Positions 39,746 to 48,056 of a DNA stretch of 64,000 nt are shown in pieces. Position 1 is the stretch's first letter. The number at the start of each line of letters is the position of its first letter. Position numbers and translations under genes: made by a program. The DNA lies in NCBI RefSeq assembly GCF_009754945.1, contig NZ_WPIN01000001.1:1-64000 (forward strand), given 5' to 3'. Under the pieces are notes generated by a model. The model was not told the DNA's origin, made no database searches, and saw only the letters and a program-made list of their open reading frames with translations. This DNA comes from Spirosoma arboris (GTDB taxonomy: Bacteria; Bacteroidota; Bacteroidia; Cytophagales; Spirosomataceae).

Positions 39746-40002
39746 CAGAAAGTAGGATAGTGGGGTTCAGGTATTAGCTTCATTGGACGACCAAAGGTTT
39801 TTTCTAACAATTCCACATCGATAAGCATTCTTTGCCTATTCTCATCGACCGGACTTAGCTTTCTAATGCATTCTAACTCATTCGCGGTGAACTGATCAAG
39901 ATCCAGCGTCAACTTTGGCTTCAACGCACGAGCGGCTCGATCATCACCTTGCAATAAGTTGCTTATAGCTAGTAGCTTACGCTGACGGTCGAATGATTTC
40001 AT
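39745..40002 (-). CDS. Small protein with shared N-terminal signature
   Basis: An 85-residue protein: MKSFDRQRKLLAISNLLQGD, then LKPKLTLDLDQFTANELECI and ENRQRMLIDVELLEKTFGRP. The head matches the K-x-x-x-L-(L/S)-x-x-L-x-G pattern of the other members. It lies first in the signature run, after the 94-residue adaptor-like gene. Function unknown. Confidence 0.5.
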   Translation of the reverse strand: MKSFDRQRKLLAISNLLQGDDRAARALKPKLTLDLDQFTANELECIRKLSPVDENRQRMLIDVELLEKTFGRPMKLIPEPHYPTF

Positions 40003-40006
40003 AGGA

Positions 40007-40291
40007 TTAGTCTAATTTGGTGAGGACTTTATTAAGCAATTCGTCCAGTTCCTGATCAGAGAGCGCTGACAGGTCAATCTTCTGTTCACGCTGTTTAGGC
40101 ATGATATATTCCAGGAACTTCAGATAGGCTGTTACGCGGTCTTTTGCCTCCAACTGCTCCAAATCGGCGGCCACAGCCTCAAACTTGTCGTCCATCAGGG
40201 CCGCAATTCTGCTTTTCAGGTCAGTGCTGTTTCGATTGGAGCTACCTGGTTTTCGGCCTCCCGTTTTTGTCCGGCCTCTCTCGAATGGCAT
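40007..40291 (-). CDS. Basic adaptor-like protein
   Basis: A 94-residue protein with a disordered, basic head (ERGRTKTGGRKPGSSNRNST) and a helical body (DLKSRIAALMDDKFEAVAAD, LEAKDRVTAYLKFLEYIMPK) ending SALSDQELDELLNKVLTKLD. Proteins of this plan accompany integrases and primases in Bacteroidota mobile elements and look like small terminase- or adaptor-type proteins. The role is not established. Confidence 0.6.
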   Translation of the reverse strand: MPFERGRTKTGGRKPGSSNRNSTDLKSRIAALMDDKFEAVAADLEQLEAKDRVTAYLKFLEYIMPKQREQKIDLSALSDQELDELLNKVLTKLD

Positions 40292-40527
40292 GTCTTTTTT
40301 CTATTTTATTCTATTTTAGAATAAACCCGGTGCGAAAGGGCTTAAAATAGGACTGAATTGCACTACCTGCTTATTAGTCAAAAATAAGCTTTTTTGCGGA
40401 ATAATCAAGCAGTTAAACTCTTGATTTACTAATATTTATCATTATTTACTTTCTCGATTTTAAAGCGCTGGTCTTAGTGACACACAACCGCTCAAAGGGA
40501 GAGCTCGAGCTATCAGATTAGTTCGCA

Positions 40528-41814
40528 TCATGGTGGTTGTTTGGATAAAGATGCTAAGCCTAACTGGCTAAATGATGAGTTCTGGCGCTGCCACTCGAAA
40601 AAGGAAAGCGGCTTAATTACAGGAACGGCGTCCGGTGAGTTGACCTCATCGCACTCCGTAGGGTACTTGTCGAAATCCTTCGGCCCTACAACTAACGTCT
40701 CAATCTTGGTAGGGTCTGGACGGATCATTGTACCCGGTGGGGCAGATAGTATATCGTCTACAGTAGAAGCGGCTATTACACTAACGATAGGCTCTATACG
40801 CTCTTTTACCTCATCAGTACTTTTGTAGGTTTTGTAGGTAGGTGGGGTAGGCGTTTTGGAATTAATAGTTAGCGAAGAAGTTCGCTCCGATAGCTCCCAG
40901 GGTAGCAGCTCTTTCCACGAAATACCGTTATCCCGACACCGCCCAAAGAACGTTTTTAGTTGAACCTCTTTATAGCTCCTGAGGCAATGTGTGTACTGTT
41001 TGTCACAACTGAGTGTCTGGTACTCGGGGTGACACTGACTAATAACATGAAAGTAATCCCGTCCATTTTCGCCAAATGTGCTGGCGATATCACAACCGAT
41101 GGCGTACCAATTATTGTAGCCACTGGTGATGTCAATGTTTCGCTTACTGATCTCACCAATGCACACCTCTACCCGTTGGCGCTCGGTATCCGCATCCGCC
41201 GTATGATTGAACTCTCTGACTGGAACAGGTTGGGGCTCATCGTAAAGCTCAAACAGCATCACCCTCTCGGCAAAATAGCCCTCTGGGTCATACGAGTAAC
41301 CGCGTAGGCTGGCCACGTTTCGGGGCTTATCATCCAATCTGATCTTGTAATGAGCAAATACCCGAAATAAGGCGTCAAAGTGCTGTCCATGCCGCTCGGG
41401 ATGGGCAATAGGAACAAGGCCCCAATAGCCAGTTCCTGAAACAGACAAACCACAGTAGGCCACAAAAGGTAGCTTAGCCAGTTGGGCTTTCAGGTCGGCA
41501 TAATTACGAATGTGCGGATTGTCTTTGAAGTCAATATCGAACTGGATAAACCCACTATGGCCACCCGGCACCAGGCTTGAGGTCTGGCGATAGGTAAATA
41601 CGCCACTCGGAGTAATAGCGGGCAAGGTCGCTTTGAGGGCATCCCGTTTTAGCTTTTCGGTCTCTGCCCGAATAGCCAGTACTCTATCCCGGTACTTGGC
41701 ATTGATGAGCCACAAGTAGAGGTTAACCGGCTTCGGGTTGCCAGGCGTGTTGTAGTTGGCGAAGCAGGACACCTCCACATTCAGGGCTTCTCGGGTATCT
41801 AGATAGGTAGCCAT
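40528..41814 (-). CDS. VirE-N / PriCT-2 primase-like protein
   Basis: A 428-residue protein. The N-terminal domain (about residues 30-200) is VirE-N type (BT4734-like): GVFTYRQTSSLVPGGHSGFI, QFDIDFKDN, PFVAYCGLSVSGTGYWGLVP. A C-terminal PriCT-2 primase domain follows (about 220-310): DITSGYNNWYAIGCDIASTF, FHVISQCHPEYQTLSCDKQY, FFGRCRDNGISWKELLPW. This pair is common in Bacteroidota integrated elements and encodes a replication priming function. It is immediately upstream of small element genes, and the next upstream gene is the DUF3987 protein. Confidence 0.85.
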   Translation of the reverse strand: MATYLDTREALNVEVSCFANYNTPGNPKPVNLYLWLINAKYRDRVLAIRAETEKLKRDALKATLPAITPSGVFTYRQTSSLVPGGHSGFIQFDIDFKDNPHIRNYADLKAQLAKLPFVAYCGLSVSGTGYWGLVPIAHPERHGQHFDALFRVFAHYKIRLDDKPRNVASLRGYSYDPEGYFAERVMLFELYDEPQPVPVREFNHTADADTERQRVEVCIGEISKRNIDITSGYNNWYAIGCDIASTFGENGRDYFHVISQCHPEYQTLSCDKQYTHCLRSYKEVQLKTFFGRCRDNGISWKELLPWELSERTSSLTINSKTPTPPTYKTYKSTDEVKERIEPIVSVIAASTVDDILSAPPGTMIRPDPTKIETLVVGPKDFDKYPTECDEVNSPDAVPVIKPLSFFEWQRQNSSFSQLGLASLSKQPP

Positions 41815-41842
41815 ATTTATTTTGAAAACGACCAGGGGCTAT

Positions 41843-41894
41843 CCCTACAAAACCTACAAAAGGTCTAAAACGGAGTTCTGTAGGTTTTGTAGGG
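41843..41894. repeat. Iteron-like inverted repeat between primase and DUF3987 genes
   Basis: A 16-bp perfect inverted repeat: CCCTACAAAACCTACA (41843-41858) and its complement (41879-41894), 20-base spacer. Each arm contains CCTACAAAA-type tandem units. The unit TTTTGTAGG occurs twice more within the primase gene at about 40821-40840. This suggests iterons or an initiator-binding cluster for replication of the element. Confidence 0.5.
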
Positions 41895-41901
41895 TAGGGC
41901 T

Positions 41902-43407
41902 CTAAGCGTTTTGAGAAATTAATTGTGGATGAATCAAATAGTGAGGAGCTTCGGGTCTGCCAGTAACTGGCGCGGGTGGAATCACCTCTTTGAGCCAGTT
42001 TCGGCTAATTAATTCCGATAGTGCGGAATCAACCGCGTCGGCAGAAGTTAATCCGGTCCAGCCTTTTTGCCGAACTTCACGAACCTTGAAACCGTCTTTC
42101 AACGCACCCGCTTTCAAATGGCGAAGTAAGTCCTTGGCCGCTACCTCGCTTACGCTATCCAGCAGTCCATAAATTCGCCGGGCGTGCGATTGCAGATACT
42201 CACACCATTTTACCGCCATTCTGGCCGCATCAATCGATACGAGCTGCTTTTGGGTTCCCTGAACCTCAGATGAATCAGCTTCACAGTTCACTACATGAAA
42301 GATCAGCGCCAGCGAGGGCATCAGCGATCGGTACTTGGTGAAGTGTTCCAATAATAAGCCGGTTTCGTTCTGGAGTATCTGGGTCTCCCATTCAATCAAC
42401 CAGTCCTTAAACACCTGTTGGGCCGCTGGCTCAAAGCGGGTGTAGGCAAAGCGGTTATACTCATCGGCCTCATAGCTAATCGAAAGGAAGGAAGATTCGG
42501 CGATGCGCCGAATGAGCTTAAAGGCATTATCTCTGGCCTGCTTGTCCGGGTATTCATCTACGTAAGACCAGGGCGTTTTATCCGGGTAGACCGCCAGCTG
42601 TAGCCGTTGGACAAATCCGTCATTTTCGTAGCCCGTCGCATCTCTCAAATAGCCGAGTAGTTTACCGGGCTGGATTCCACCAAACAGCGACAGACATACA
42701 TTATTGACGTGAGTCGTTCCACGCCCAATTCGGTCAATGGTCATCGAGCCAATGCCATTCCAGGCTTCCAGAAAGAAAGCACGGTCCTGCTCCCGGCCCG
42801 ATTTATCCCAACCGGCTAGTAACCCAATTAGCTCATCCCGTAATTGCAACAGTCCTGCGGGGTTTTCATTGAGCAGATCAGCAATTTTTTCAACCGTAGC
42901 ATCATTAATCAGATAGCGCCGTTCGGTAGGCTTTTGAGGTATTTCCGGATAGCTAACCGGATGCTCTACCTTCTTGCCTTTGAGTCGATCCTGTTCCTGT
43001 GATAGAAATACTTTCTTCTGGGCATCAGTGGTTGCCTGTTCAGCTTCATAGCGTTGCATTTCCAGTAAAAACTCGTTGTGCGACTCAATTGCTATTCGAT
43101 TTACGGGCTTACATACTTCGCTCATCGACGGGGTTTTCATGGTGGATGGATCGCCAATGACTGCCCCCCATAGATTTGGCACTACGGTCCAATCATCATG
43201 AAATTTGGGTTTAATCGTCAACCGGGTGCCAATCAGGGAAGAAAGCATAGCGATGCAGGTTGCGGCCACAAAATCCAGGGGGCACTTCATGCGATAGGCG
43301 ATGTCGGTTAGCCAGGGTCTTAGAGTAGTGGGGATCATCTCTGGATCGAGCGGCAATACGGCTAGTAAATTTGTCTTGATAGGCTCTGGGGTGAGCCACT
43401 TAGGCAT
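41902..43407 (-). CDS. DUF3987 protein (primase/helicase-like)
   Basis: A 501-residue protein. LWGAVIGDPSTMKTPSMSEV is the Walker-A-like P-loop of DUF3987 proteins. EIPQKPTERRYLINDATVEK, LLQLRDELIGLLAGWDKSG and RAFFLEAWNGIGSMTIDRIG are further family landmarks. The C-terminus carries a winged-helix-like end (DLLRHLKAGALKDGFKVREV). In Bacteroidota mobile elements it is almost always next to the VirE-N/PriCT-2 gene and is considered a replicative helicase/primase. It is followed by a 30-residue acidic gene upstream on the strand. Confidence 0.85.
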   Translation of the reverse strand: MPKWLTPEPIKTNLLAVLPLDPEMIPTTLRPWLTDIAYRMKCPLDFVAATCIAMLSSLIGTRLTIKPKFHDDWTVVPNLWGAVIGDPSTMKTPSMSEVCKPVNRIAIESHNEFLLEMQRYEAEQATTDAQKKVFLSQEQDRLKGKKVEHPVSYPEIPQKPTERRYLINDATVEKIADLLNENPAGLLQLRDELIGLLAGWDKSGREQDRAFFLEAWNGIGSMTIDRIGRGTTHVNNVCLSLFGGIQPGKLLGYLRDATGYENDGFVQRLQLAVYPDKTPWSYVDEYPDKQARDNAFKLIRRIAESSFLSISYEADEYNRFAYTRFEPAAQQVFKDWLIEWETQILQNETGLLLEHFTKYRSLMPSLALIFHVVNCEADSSEVQGTQKQLVSIDAARMAVKWCEYLQSHARRIYGLLDSVSEVAAKDLLRHLKAGALKDGFKVREVRQKGWTGLTSADAVDSALSELISRNWLKEVIPPAPVTGRPEAPHYLIHPQLISQNA

Positions 43408-43415
43408 AGTCTCCC

Positions 43416-43508
43416 TTACCGATCACCCTTTGATTGTTCAAAGTGGGCCGGGTCGAAATCGTCAATATCAACGTCAAATTGCGTATCTTTGCCCTGTTCA
43501 GTTGTCAT
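43416..43508 (-). CDS. Very small acidic protein
   Basis: A 30-residue frame (MTTEQGKDTQFDVDIDDFDP then AHFEQSKGDR) from ATG 43508 to TAA 43416, 9 bp before the DUF3987 start. Acidic, no domain. The position between DUF3987 and the HTH gene makes a small regulator or leader peptide plausible, but coding is unproven. Confidence 0.4.
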   Translation of the reverse strand: MTTEQGKDTQFDVDIDDFDPAHFEQSKGDR

Positions 43509-43586
43509 AAAATCAGTGCTTTAGCCGCCTTCGGTTGCCCCCGTTGGCGGTTTTGTTTGGAGAAATAGTGGGTGGATATAAGCGGG

Positions 43587-43913
43587 CTATTTATAAGCGG
43601 CTTTAATGCCGAATTTCTCACACAAAGCATCTATGTCCGATTTTCGATATCGGATAACTGTACTTACCTGGACGTACCCTACAACACCTTTTACTCGCCA
43701 GATTTGAGCGGTCTTTTTGCTCACTTTCATGATCTGACAAAACTCCTCGTCTGTATAGAGGTACTCCCTATTCGCAGAAGTAATTAGCTGAGCCTGATTC
43801 GACTCAATACGGGAGATAGAGGCTTGAATCTTGCGGTATTCTTTCTCTGGGAGAATGCAAACTGCTTCCATATTCTTCGACCTGTTGTTTTTTGTTGAGT
43901 CGAAGTTGGGCAC
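43587..43913 (-). CDS. Excisionase-type helix-turn-helix protein
   Basis: A 108-residue protein. A coiled-coil head (EKEYRKIQASISRIESNQAQ) precedes a MerR/excisionase-like HTH: EYLYTDEEFCQIMKVSKKTA, QIWRVKGVVGYVQVSTVI, RYRKSDIDALCEKFG. In Bacteroidota integrated elements such proteins sit between the integrase and replication genes and act as excisionase or regulator. It fits that position here. Confidence 0.75.
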   Translation of the reverse strand: MPNFDSTKNNRSKNMEAVCILPEKEYRKIQASISRIESNQAQLITSANREYLYTDEEFCQIMKVSKKTAQIWRVKGVVGYVQVSTVIRYRKSDIDALCEKFGIKAAYK

Positions 43914-43977
43914 ACTCGCGTATGCGTCATATTACCGTGAAAGGAAACTTTTTCTTTCTATTGGTAATTATTGATAA

Positions 43978-44238
43978 TCAGGCTATTGGAATCTTTTTTT
44001 GGTACTTTGCTATATACGTATCACGCCATTTTCTAAAATTACTTTTATAGTCATTTGCTGTAGAGGTTGGATCTCTGCTATCAGGAGGCATTTCAAAGCC
44101 TGCTAGCTTCATTAGTTCGGCACCAAACCGTTCGACATCAGTGATAGAAAGTTCAGAATATCTTCTAAAAAACATGAAAATATGATAGGCATAATCCTCT
44201 TCTCTAGCCCTTTGCTCCTTACGTAACTCAACAGGCAT
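43978..44238 (-). CDS. Small hypothetical protein
   Basis: An 86-residue protein (EEDYAYHIFMFFRRYSELSI, ERFGAELMKLAGFEMPPD, KWRDTYIAKYQKKIPIA). Helical, basic tail. Not recognised. It lies within the element between the HTH and a 174-residue gene. Confidence 0.5.
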   Translation of the reverse strand: MPVELRKEQRAREEDYAYHIFMFFRRYSELSITDVERFGAELMKLAGFEMPPDSRDPTSTANDYKSNFRKWRDTYIAKYQKKIPIA

Positions 44239-44267
44239 TAAGTCTTTAAGTAAATAAATGGATCTAA

Positions 44268-44792
44268 CTAGTAACTGCCTGTATCTGTTAGCTTCTCCTT
44301 ATCTCTTTCAGCCTTTTCAAGTATCGCCTGTCGAATAAAGTCCATTGGGACTCCTTGATAGGAATAAGCCAGCTTTTTATCCTTTGTCTTGATTTTTATG
44401 TATTCAAGATTATCAGTATCAATAAGGATTTTCTCAAAACTTGATGCCTCCCACATTTTTTCAAAAGATTCAAGCATAGGCTTTATGTCTCTATCCCAGA
44501 CCTTTCTTGAGAAGAGAAGAGCCCGCCCTTGATTATGCTTTTGCATTTTATAGAAAATACATAAAGCCTCTGACTCTAATTCACTAATAGAATAAGTAGC
44601 ACACAATTGGCTAACTTCCATTGCCTCTAGCTCTATTAGATTAAAAGCCCATTTATGACCAATATGGTACTTTTCGGATTTCGCCGGATCCCACTCCTCA
44701 ACAAACATTTGCCACCAATCATATTCTAAGTGTTTTTCTTTAGGTTCAAAAGGTATTGTTATCATTGGGTAGGCAATAAAAAGATTAACCAA
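44268..44792 (-). CDS. Hypothetical protein next to integrase
   Basis: A 174-residue protein. The ATG at 44792 overlaps the integrase stop by eight bases; an ATG at 44765 (MITIPFEPKEKHLEYDWWQM) is an alternative. Helical, with ISELESEALCIFYKMQKHNQ and DTDNLEYIKIKTKDKKLAYS. No family is recognised. Coupling to the integrase suggests an accessory role in the element. Confidence 0.6.
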   Translation of the reverse strand: MVNLFIAYPMITIPFEPKEKHLEYDWWQMFVEEWDPAKSEKYHIGHKWAFNLIELEAMEVSQLCATYSISELESEALCIFYKMQKHNQGRALLFSRKVWDRDIKPMLESFEKMWEASSFEKILIDTDNLEYIKIKTKDKKLAYSYQGVPMDFIRQAILEKAERDKEKLTDTGSY

Positions 44793-46071
44793 AAATTGAT
44801 TCGAGCGCCTTATCCGTAGTGTCTGTGTCGAACTCAGAAAGGTACTTTTCAGTAATGTTTATTTTCGAATGCCTCAGCAGTTTGGATATGGCGTAAACGT
44901 CTTTCACCTTTTTGCGGCCTAAATCTGCAAACGTATGCCTGGCAGAGTGAAAGGAGAGCTCCTTCGTTATTCCGGCCAGAAAGCATATTTTCTTGAGGTA
45001 CTTGTTGATCAGTGCGTTTTTGCGGCTTATCTCTTTTAATACATCAGCTTCCGTCGTGTAAACCTTGTCAGGGTTCAGGATGGGAAAAACATTGTCCGTA
45101 GGGGAGGGCTTATCGGATCGATAATGAAGTATGATTTCCTCTGCCTGCTTTGGTAACTGGATGGTGTGACTTTGCGTAACCGTGTTCTTAGTTTTTTGCA
45201 TCACATAGGAGAGCCGGTTCCCGTTGATGTTCTTCCACTGGAGACAGGATATATCACTAAAGCGCATACCTGCCATATAAAAGGCACAAAGCCAGTAGTT
45301 GCGAGTATGCCAAAGCAATGAGTCTTCAGGCAGTGGTACAGTGCGAAATGCTTCGAGCTCCTTTTCTGTCAAGCGGATACGCTCAGGTTTACCTTCCTTC
45401 AATCTGATCATCAAAAACGGGTTATCCTGCATAGGCAAGACTCCCTCTTTAATGGCCTGGTTAAATATGGTCCGGATTTTTGAGAGCCCTTTGCTAATGG
45501 TGTTGGTTGTGTTCCCCTTTTTGGTACGCAACCAGTTTTCATAGTCGGTCAGCAGTTTAACCGTTATGTCAGCAAAGAACAGATCCTTGTTATCGATGTA
45601 TTCTAAAAACTTATTGATCTCAGTACGAACATTGCGTTGTGTGTTGTAGGGCTTATTAGTAATGTACCCGTATGCGTACTGAAAGAAATAGGTTGAGGAT
45701 CGTCCTTTTAGGTTTTCAGCAATTACCTCCGAATTAACATTCTTTGATTCAGCTTTTAATCGAATAGCGTCTGACTTTATTGCATCAATCTTCTTGTTGA
45801 TTACCTCATGCAGCGGATAGGACCGACGAACCTCCTTTTTGTTAGGGTTCCAGTCTTTCAGAGGAATATCGAAACCTATGTAGACTCTACGATGCTTGCG
45901 GTTTTCAGTGATCCTGAGATAAAGCGAGTATTGTCCATCCTTCTTAGGCTTATTACCCAGTTCGACAGTAAAGGATATTGTATTTGTTCGAGTGCGGCCT
46001 TTGGCCGTTTGTCCGTCAATGTCGGGTAGATCCATAGCTCTGCCATTACCTGCTTTAAAGGTAGCTAACAA
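44785..46071 (-). CDS. Tyrosine integrase with Arm domain
   Basis: A 428-residue site-specific recombinase. The N-terminal Arm domain is at about residues 32-120 (FTVELGNKPKKDGQYSLYLR, VYIGFDIPLKDWNPNKK, VNSEVIAENLKG). A SAM-like core-binding domain follows (DLFFADITVKLLTDYENWLR). The catalytic domain has Arg270 in AGMRFSDISCLQWKN, His375-x-x-Arg378 in ELSFHSARHTFADLG, His401 in LLRHSKINIT, and the nucleophile Tyr410 in NITEKYLSEF. It lies 137 bp from a tRNA 3'-end-like att sequence at 46208-46230, so it probably catalysed integration there. It is also the reference for the Arm domains at 20.9-22.9 kb. Confidence 0.95.
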   Translation of the reverse strand: MLATFKAGNGRAMDLPDIDGQTAKGRTRTNTISFTVELGNKPKKDGQYSLYLRITENRKHRRVYIGFDIPLKDWNPNKKEVRRSYPLHEVINKKIDAIKSDAIRLKAESKNVNSEVIAENLKGRSSTYFFQYAYGYITNKPYNTQRNVRTEINKFLEYIDNKDLFFADITVKLLTDYENWLRTKKGNTTNTISKGLSKIRTIFNQAIKEGVLPMQDNPFLMIRLKEGKPERIRLTEKELEAFRTVPLPEDSLLWHTRNYWLCAFYMAGMRFSDISCLQWKNINGNRLSYVMQKTKNTVTQSHTIQLPKQAEEIILHYRSDKPSPTDNVFPILNPDKVYTTEADVLKEISRKNALINKYLKKICFLAGITKELSFHSARHTFADLGRKKVKDVYAISKLLRHSKINITEKYLSEFDTDTTDKALESIFG

Positions 46072-46207
46072 TAGCCGTTCACTGTAACATTACTGAAACA
46101 TTTTTTACTTTCTATTACTTCGAGGTACTTTGATATTCTTAGAAATATGGCTCTACTGCCTCTATAAAGCGATTTCTATGGTAAGTGCAATACCGGGAAA
46201 GTAAATA

Positions 46208-46230
46208 TTCGAGTCCGGCTCCCGGTACCA
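46208..46230 (+). other. tRNA 3'-end-like attachment site
   Basis: The 23 bases match the T-loop and 3' acceptor half of a tRNA: loop TTCGAGT, stem CCGGC, acceptor TCCCGGT, discriminator A, CCA. No complete tRNA precedes it; the upstream bases do not pair. It is therefore a partial tRNA copy, the usual att form when an element has integrated into a tRNA 3' end. The sequence fits a Bacteroidota tRNA-Leu type, but this is a guess. The integrase lies just to its left, and the tRNA's own terminator follows. I did not see a second copy in the window, so the left boundary is unknown. Confidence 0.7.
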
Positions 46231-46233
46231 AGA

Positions 46234-46280
46234 TAACCCCTAACAAACTGTAAATTCAGGTAGTTAGGGGTTTGTTGTTT
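46234..46280 (+). terminator. Terminator downstream of tRNA-like end
   Basis: AACCCCTAAC / GTTAGGGGTT stem with an 18-base loop, then T-rich sequence. Its position just after the CCA fits the original tRNA terminator, preserved at the right side of the integrated element. Confidence 0.7.
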
Positions 46281-46360
46281 ATAGTGGAGTACGGTTTGGT
46301 GTACAGAATCGACTGGAAATGTCTTTTGACGTTGAATAGGATTAATAACCAATATCAGAA

Positions 46361-46633
46361 ATGCAGTATCAGCCACAGGAATCGAGTGTTTGGGCGGTTG
46401 GTGACCTTTATCAATTCCCTACTGGTTTAGTTTTATGTGTAGGCGCAAATCATACATTTGCTTATTTCGTAACCGCTGAAGGAATGCCGCTGGCCGACGT
46501 TCAACTAGTAGACGTTCCAAAGGATACTTTTTTTCTTCACAACACAGGCTTAACGTACCAATATGAAAGCCGGGAGCAAGTCCAGCAGGATTATAAGAAC
46601 GGTTTATTCACTCCGTATTTTGTGGTACGGTAA
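46361..46633 (+). CDS. Hypothetical protein
   Basis: A 90-residue protein (SSVWAVGDLYQFPTGLVLCV, HTFAYFVTAEGMPLADVQLV, DTFFLHNTGLTYQYESREQV). Beta-rich and soluble. Not recognised. It is the first chromosomal gene right of the tRNA-like end. Confidence 0.6.
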   Translation: MQYQPQESSVWAVGDLYQFPTGLVLCVGANHTFAYFVTAEGMPLADVQLVDVPKDTFFLHNTGLTYQYESREQVQQDYKNGLFTPYFVVR

Positions 46634-46650
46634 ACGTAAAATACGGAGTG
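46609..46650. terminator. 13-bp inverted repeat between convergent genes
   Basis: Arms CACTCCGTATTTT and its exact complement with a 16-base loop, overlapping the end of 46361-46633 and facing the leftward gene at 46698. It works as a likely bidirectional terminator. Confidence 0.6.
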
Positions 46651-46697
46651 ACACCGATATCATCGACCGATTGCTAATTGGCTCGATAACTCCTATC

Positions 46698-47090
46698 TTA
46701 GTTAATGGCCACCTGTCTATTGGTATCCACAGGTTTCTGGGTTTCCAGCGTTACCGTGTGTTGGGCGATATCCTTGCCATCGGTGATGGTCAATTGATAA
46801 GCACCGTCGGGCAAATCACTCACATCGAGTCGTAAGCGAACAGAGGTTTGTTGCTTGCCCACCCGTTGGACAAAGAACATGCGTCCGTCGGTATTGGTCA
46901 GGCGAACGTACAGGGTATGGCCAGCTTGTTTATCGAGGGCAATCTGAAGTTTTCCGGCTTGGTTGGTATAGATGCCGCTCTGGAAGGCAGCAGTGGGCTG
47001 AGGGTCGCTGGCCGAGTGAGCCAGGGAAGCGTATCCAGTAGTGAGCATCAGGGCAATAGCAACGAACAGAGGTTTGATGAGCGTTTTCAT
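46698..47090 (-). CDS. Secreted Ig-like/beta-sandwich protein
   Basis: A 130-residue protein with a signal peptide (MKTLIKPLFVAIALMLTTGY). The mature part has seven or so predicted strands (AGKLQIALDKQAGHTLYVRL, TSVRLRLDVSDLPDGAYQLT, ITDGKDIAQHTVTLETQKPV), a pattern seen in small periplasmic or T9SS-type beta-sandwich proteins of Bacteroidota. Function unknown. Monocistronic. Confidence 0.7.
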   Translation of the reverse strand: MKTLIKPLFVAIALMLTTGYASLAHSASDPQPTAAFQSGIYTNQAGKLQIALDKQAGHTLYVRLTNTDGRMFFVQRVGKQQTSVRLRLDVSDLPDGAYQLTITDGKDIAQHTVTLETQKPVDTNRQVAIN

Positions 47091-47280
47091 GGGACTTTAG
47101 CGTTTGTTTGTGTTTCCGTTTTGGATAGGTCAAAGGTCGGCTGAGTTGGGAAAACACATTAGCTCAAATGAGTCAAATACTAGCACTTTTGTGCCCAAGT
47201 GGTTCATTGCCTATTTTCAGGATCGGATCGTTTAAAGGCCGCAGTCAATAGAGATAGGGATAATTTTATACAAACTGGAA

Positions 47281-48036
47281 TTACACCCAGCCAAAACGTT
47301 CCATCAGTCGGTCTTTCTGTTGTCGGGCAATGGGAATGCTTACCCCATTAGTCATCAACAGATACGTACCTTCGCCTTTGACTAGTTTCTGAATGTGATC
47401 CAGGTTAACCATGTACTGCCGATGTACCCGCACAAAATCACCTGTTTCTAATACCTCCTGTACATCGCCCAGGGTTTTGGCAATCACATACTGTTCACCA
47501 TTGGCCAGGTGGAAGCGCGTGTAGTTGCTGTCGGCTTCACAATAAATAATCTGCTTTGTCTCCACAAATACCATCCCACTGGCGTGCGGTAAGGCAATCC
47601 GTCCTTTAGCGATTGGGCTCACACTTGTTGCACCTGCCGGGTAATATTGCCGCATCAGATCCAGTTGTTGGGGATTGATACGGGCTGTGGTTTCGGCCCG
47701 ACGTACCGTAGCAATCAGGTCAACGGTATCAATGGGTTTAAGCAGATAGTCCAGTGCACTGAACCGAAAGGCTCGCACCGCATACTGGTCGTAAGCTGTG
47801 ACAAAAACGATATGAAAGTTAATGTCACCGACCCGTTCCAGCAACTGAAACCCATTCATGACAGGCATTTCGATGTCAAGAAATACCAGTCCTGGGCGAA
47901 GCGTCTGAATAGCTCGCAGCCCATCCGTACTATCGGTATATTGCCCAACTAACTCCACCTGTGGGCAGTGTCGAGCCAGTTGCAGGGCCAATAGACGAAC
48001 ATTGTCCGGTTCGTCGTCAATGATGAGCGCGCGCAT
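47281..48036 (-). CDS. LytTR response regulator
   Basis: A 251-residue two-component regulator. Receiver domain with the Asp pair near 7-8 (IIDDEPDNVR), phosphoacceptor Asp54 (LVFLDIEMPVMNG), Thr in FVTAYDQYAVRAF and Lys in YLLKPIDTVDL. LytTR output domain: IIYCEADSNYTRFHLANGEQ, VIAKTLGDVQEVL, FVRVHRQYMVNLDHIQK and IPIARQQKDRL. It lies 88 bp after the two sensor kinases on the same strand and is the obvious partner of both. Confidence 0.93.
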   Translation of the reverse strand: MRALIIDDEPDNVRLLALQLARHCPQVELVGQYTDSTDGLRAIQTLRPGLVFLDIEMPVMNGFQLLERVGDINFHIVFVTAYDQYAVRAFRFSALDYLLKPIDTVDLIATVRRAETTARINPQQLDLMRQYYPAGATSVSPIAKGRIALPHASGMVFVETKQIIYCEADSNYTRFHLANGEQYVIAKTLGDVQEVLETGDFVRVHRQYMVNLDHIQKLVKGEGTYLLMTNGVSIPIARQQKDRLMERFGWV

Positions 48037-48056
48037 AGGTGAATGATTGAGTGATA

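Noticed and set aside
46208..46230. A complete tRNA gene
   Set aside because: Only the T-loop and acceptor 3' half are present. The bases to the left cannot form the D or anticodon arms.
46176..46376. 66-codon frame over the tRNA-like end
   Set aside because: Its sequence GTGSRTRIF is the typical antisense translation of a tRNA 3' end, so it is not a gene.
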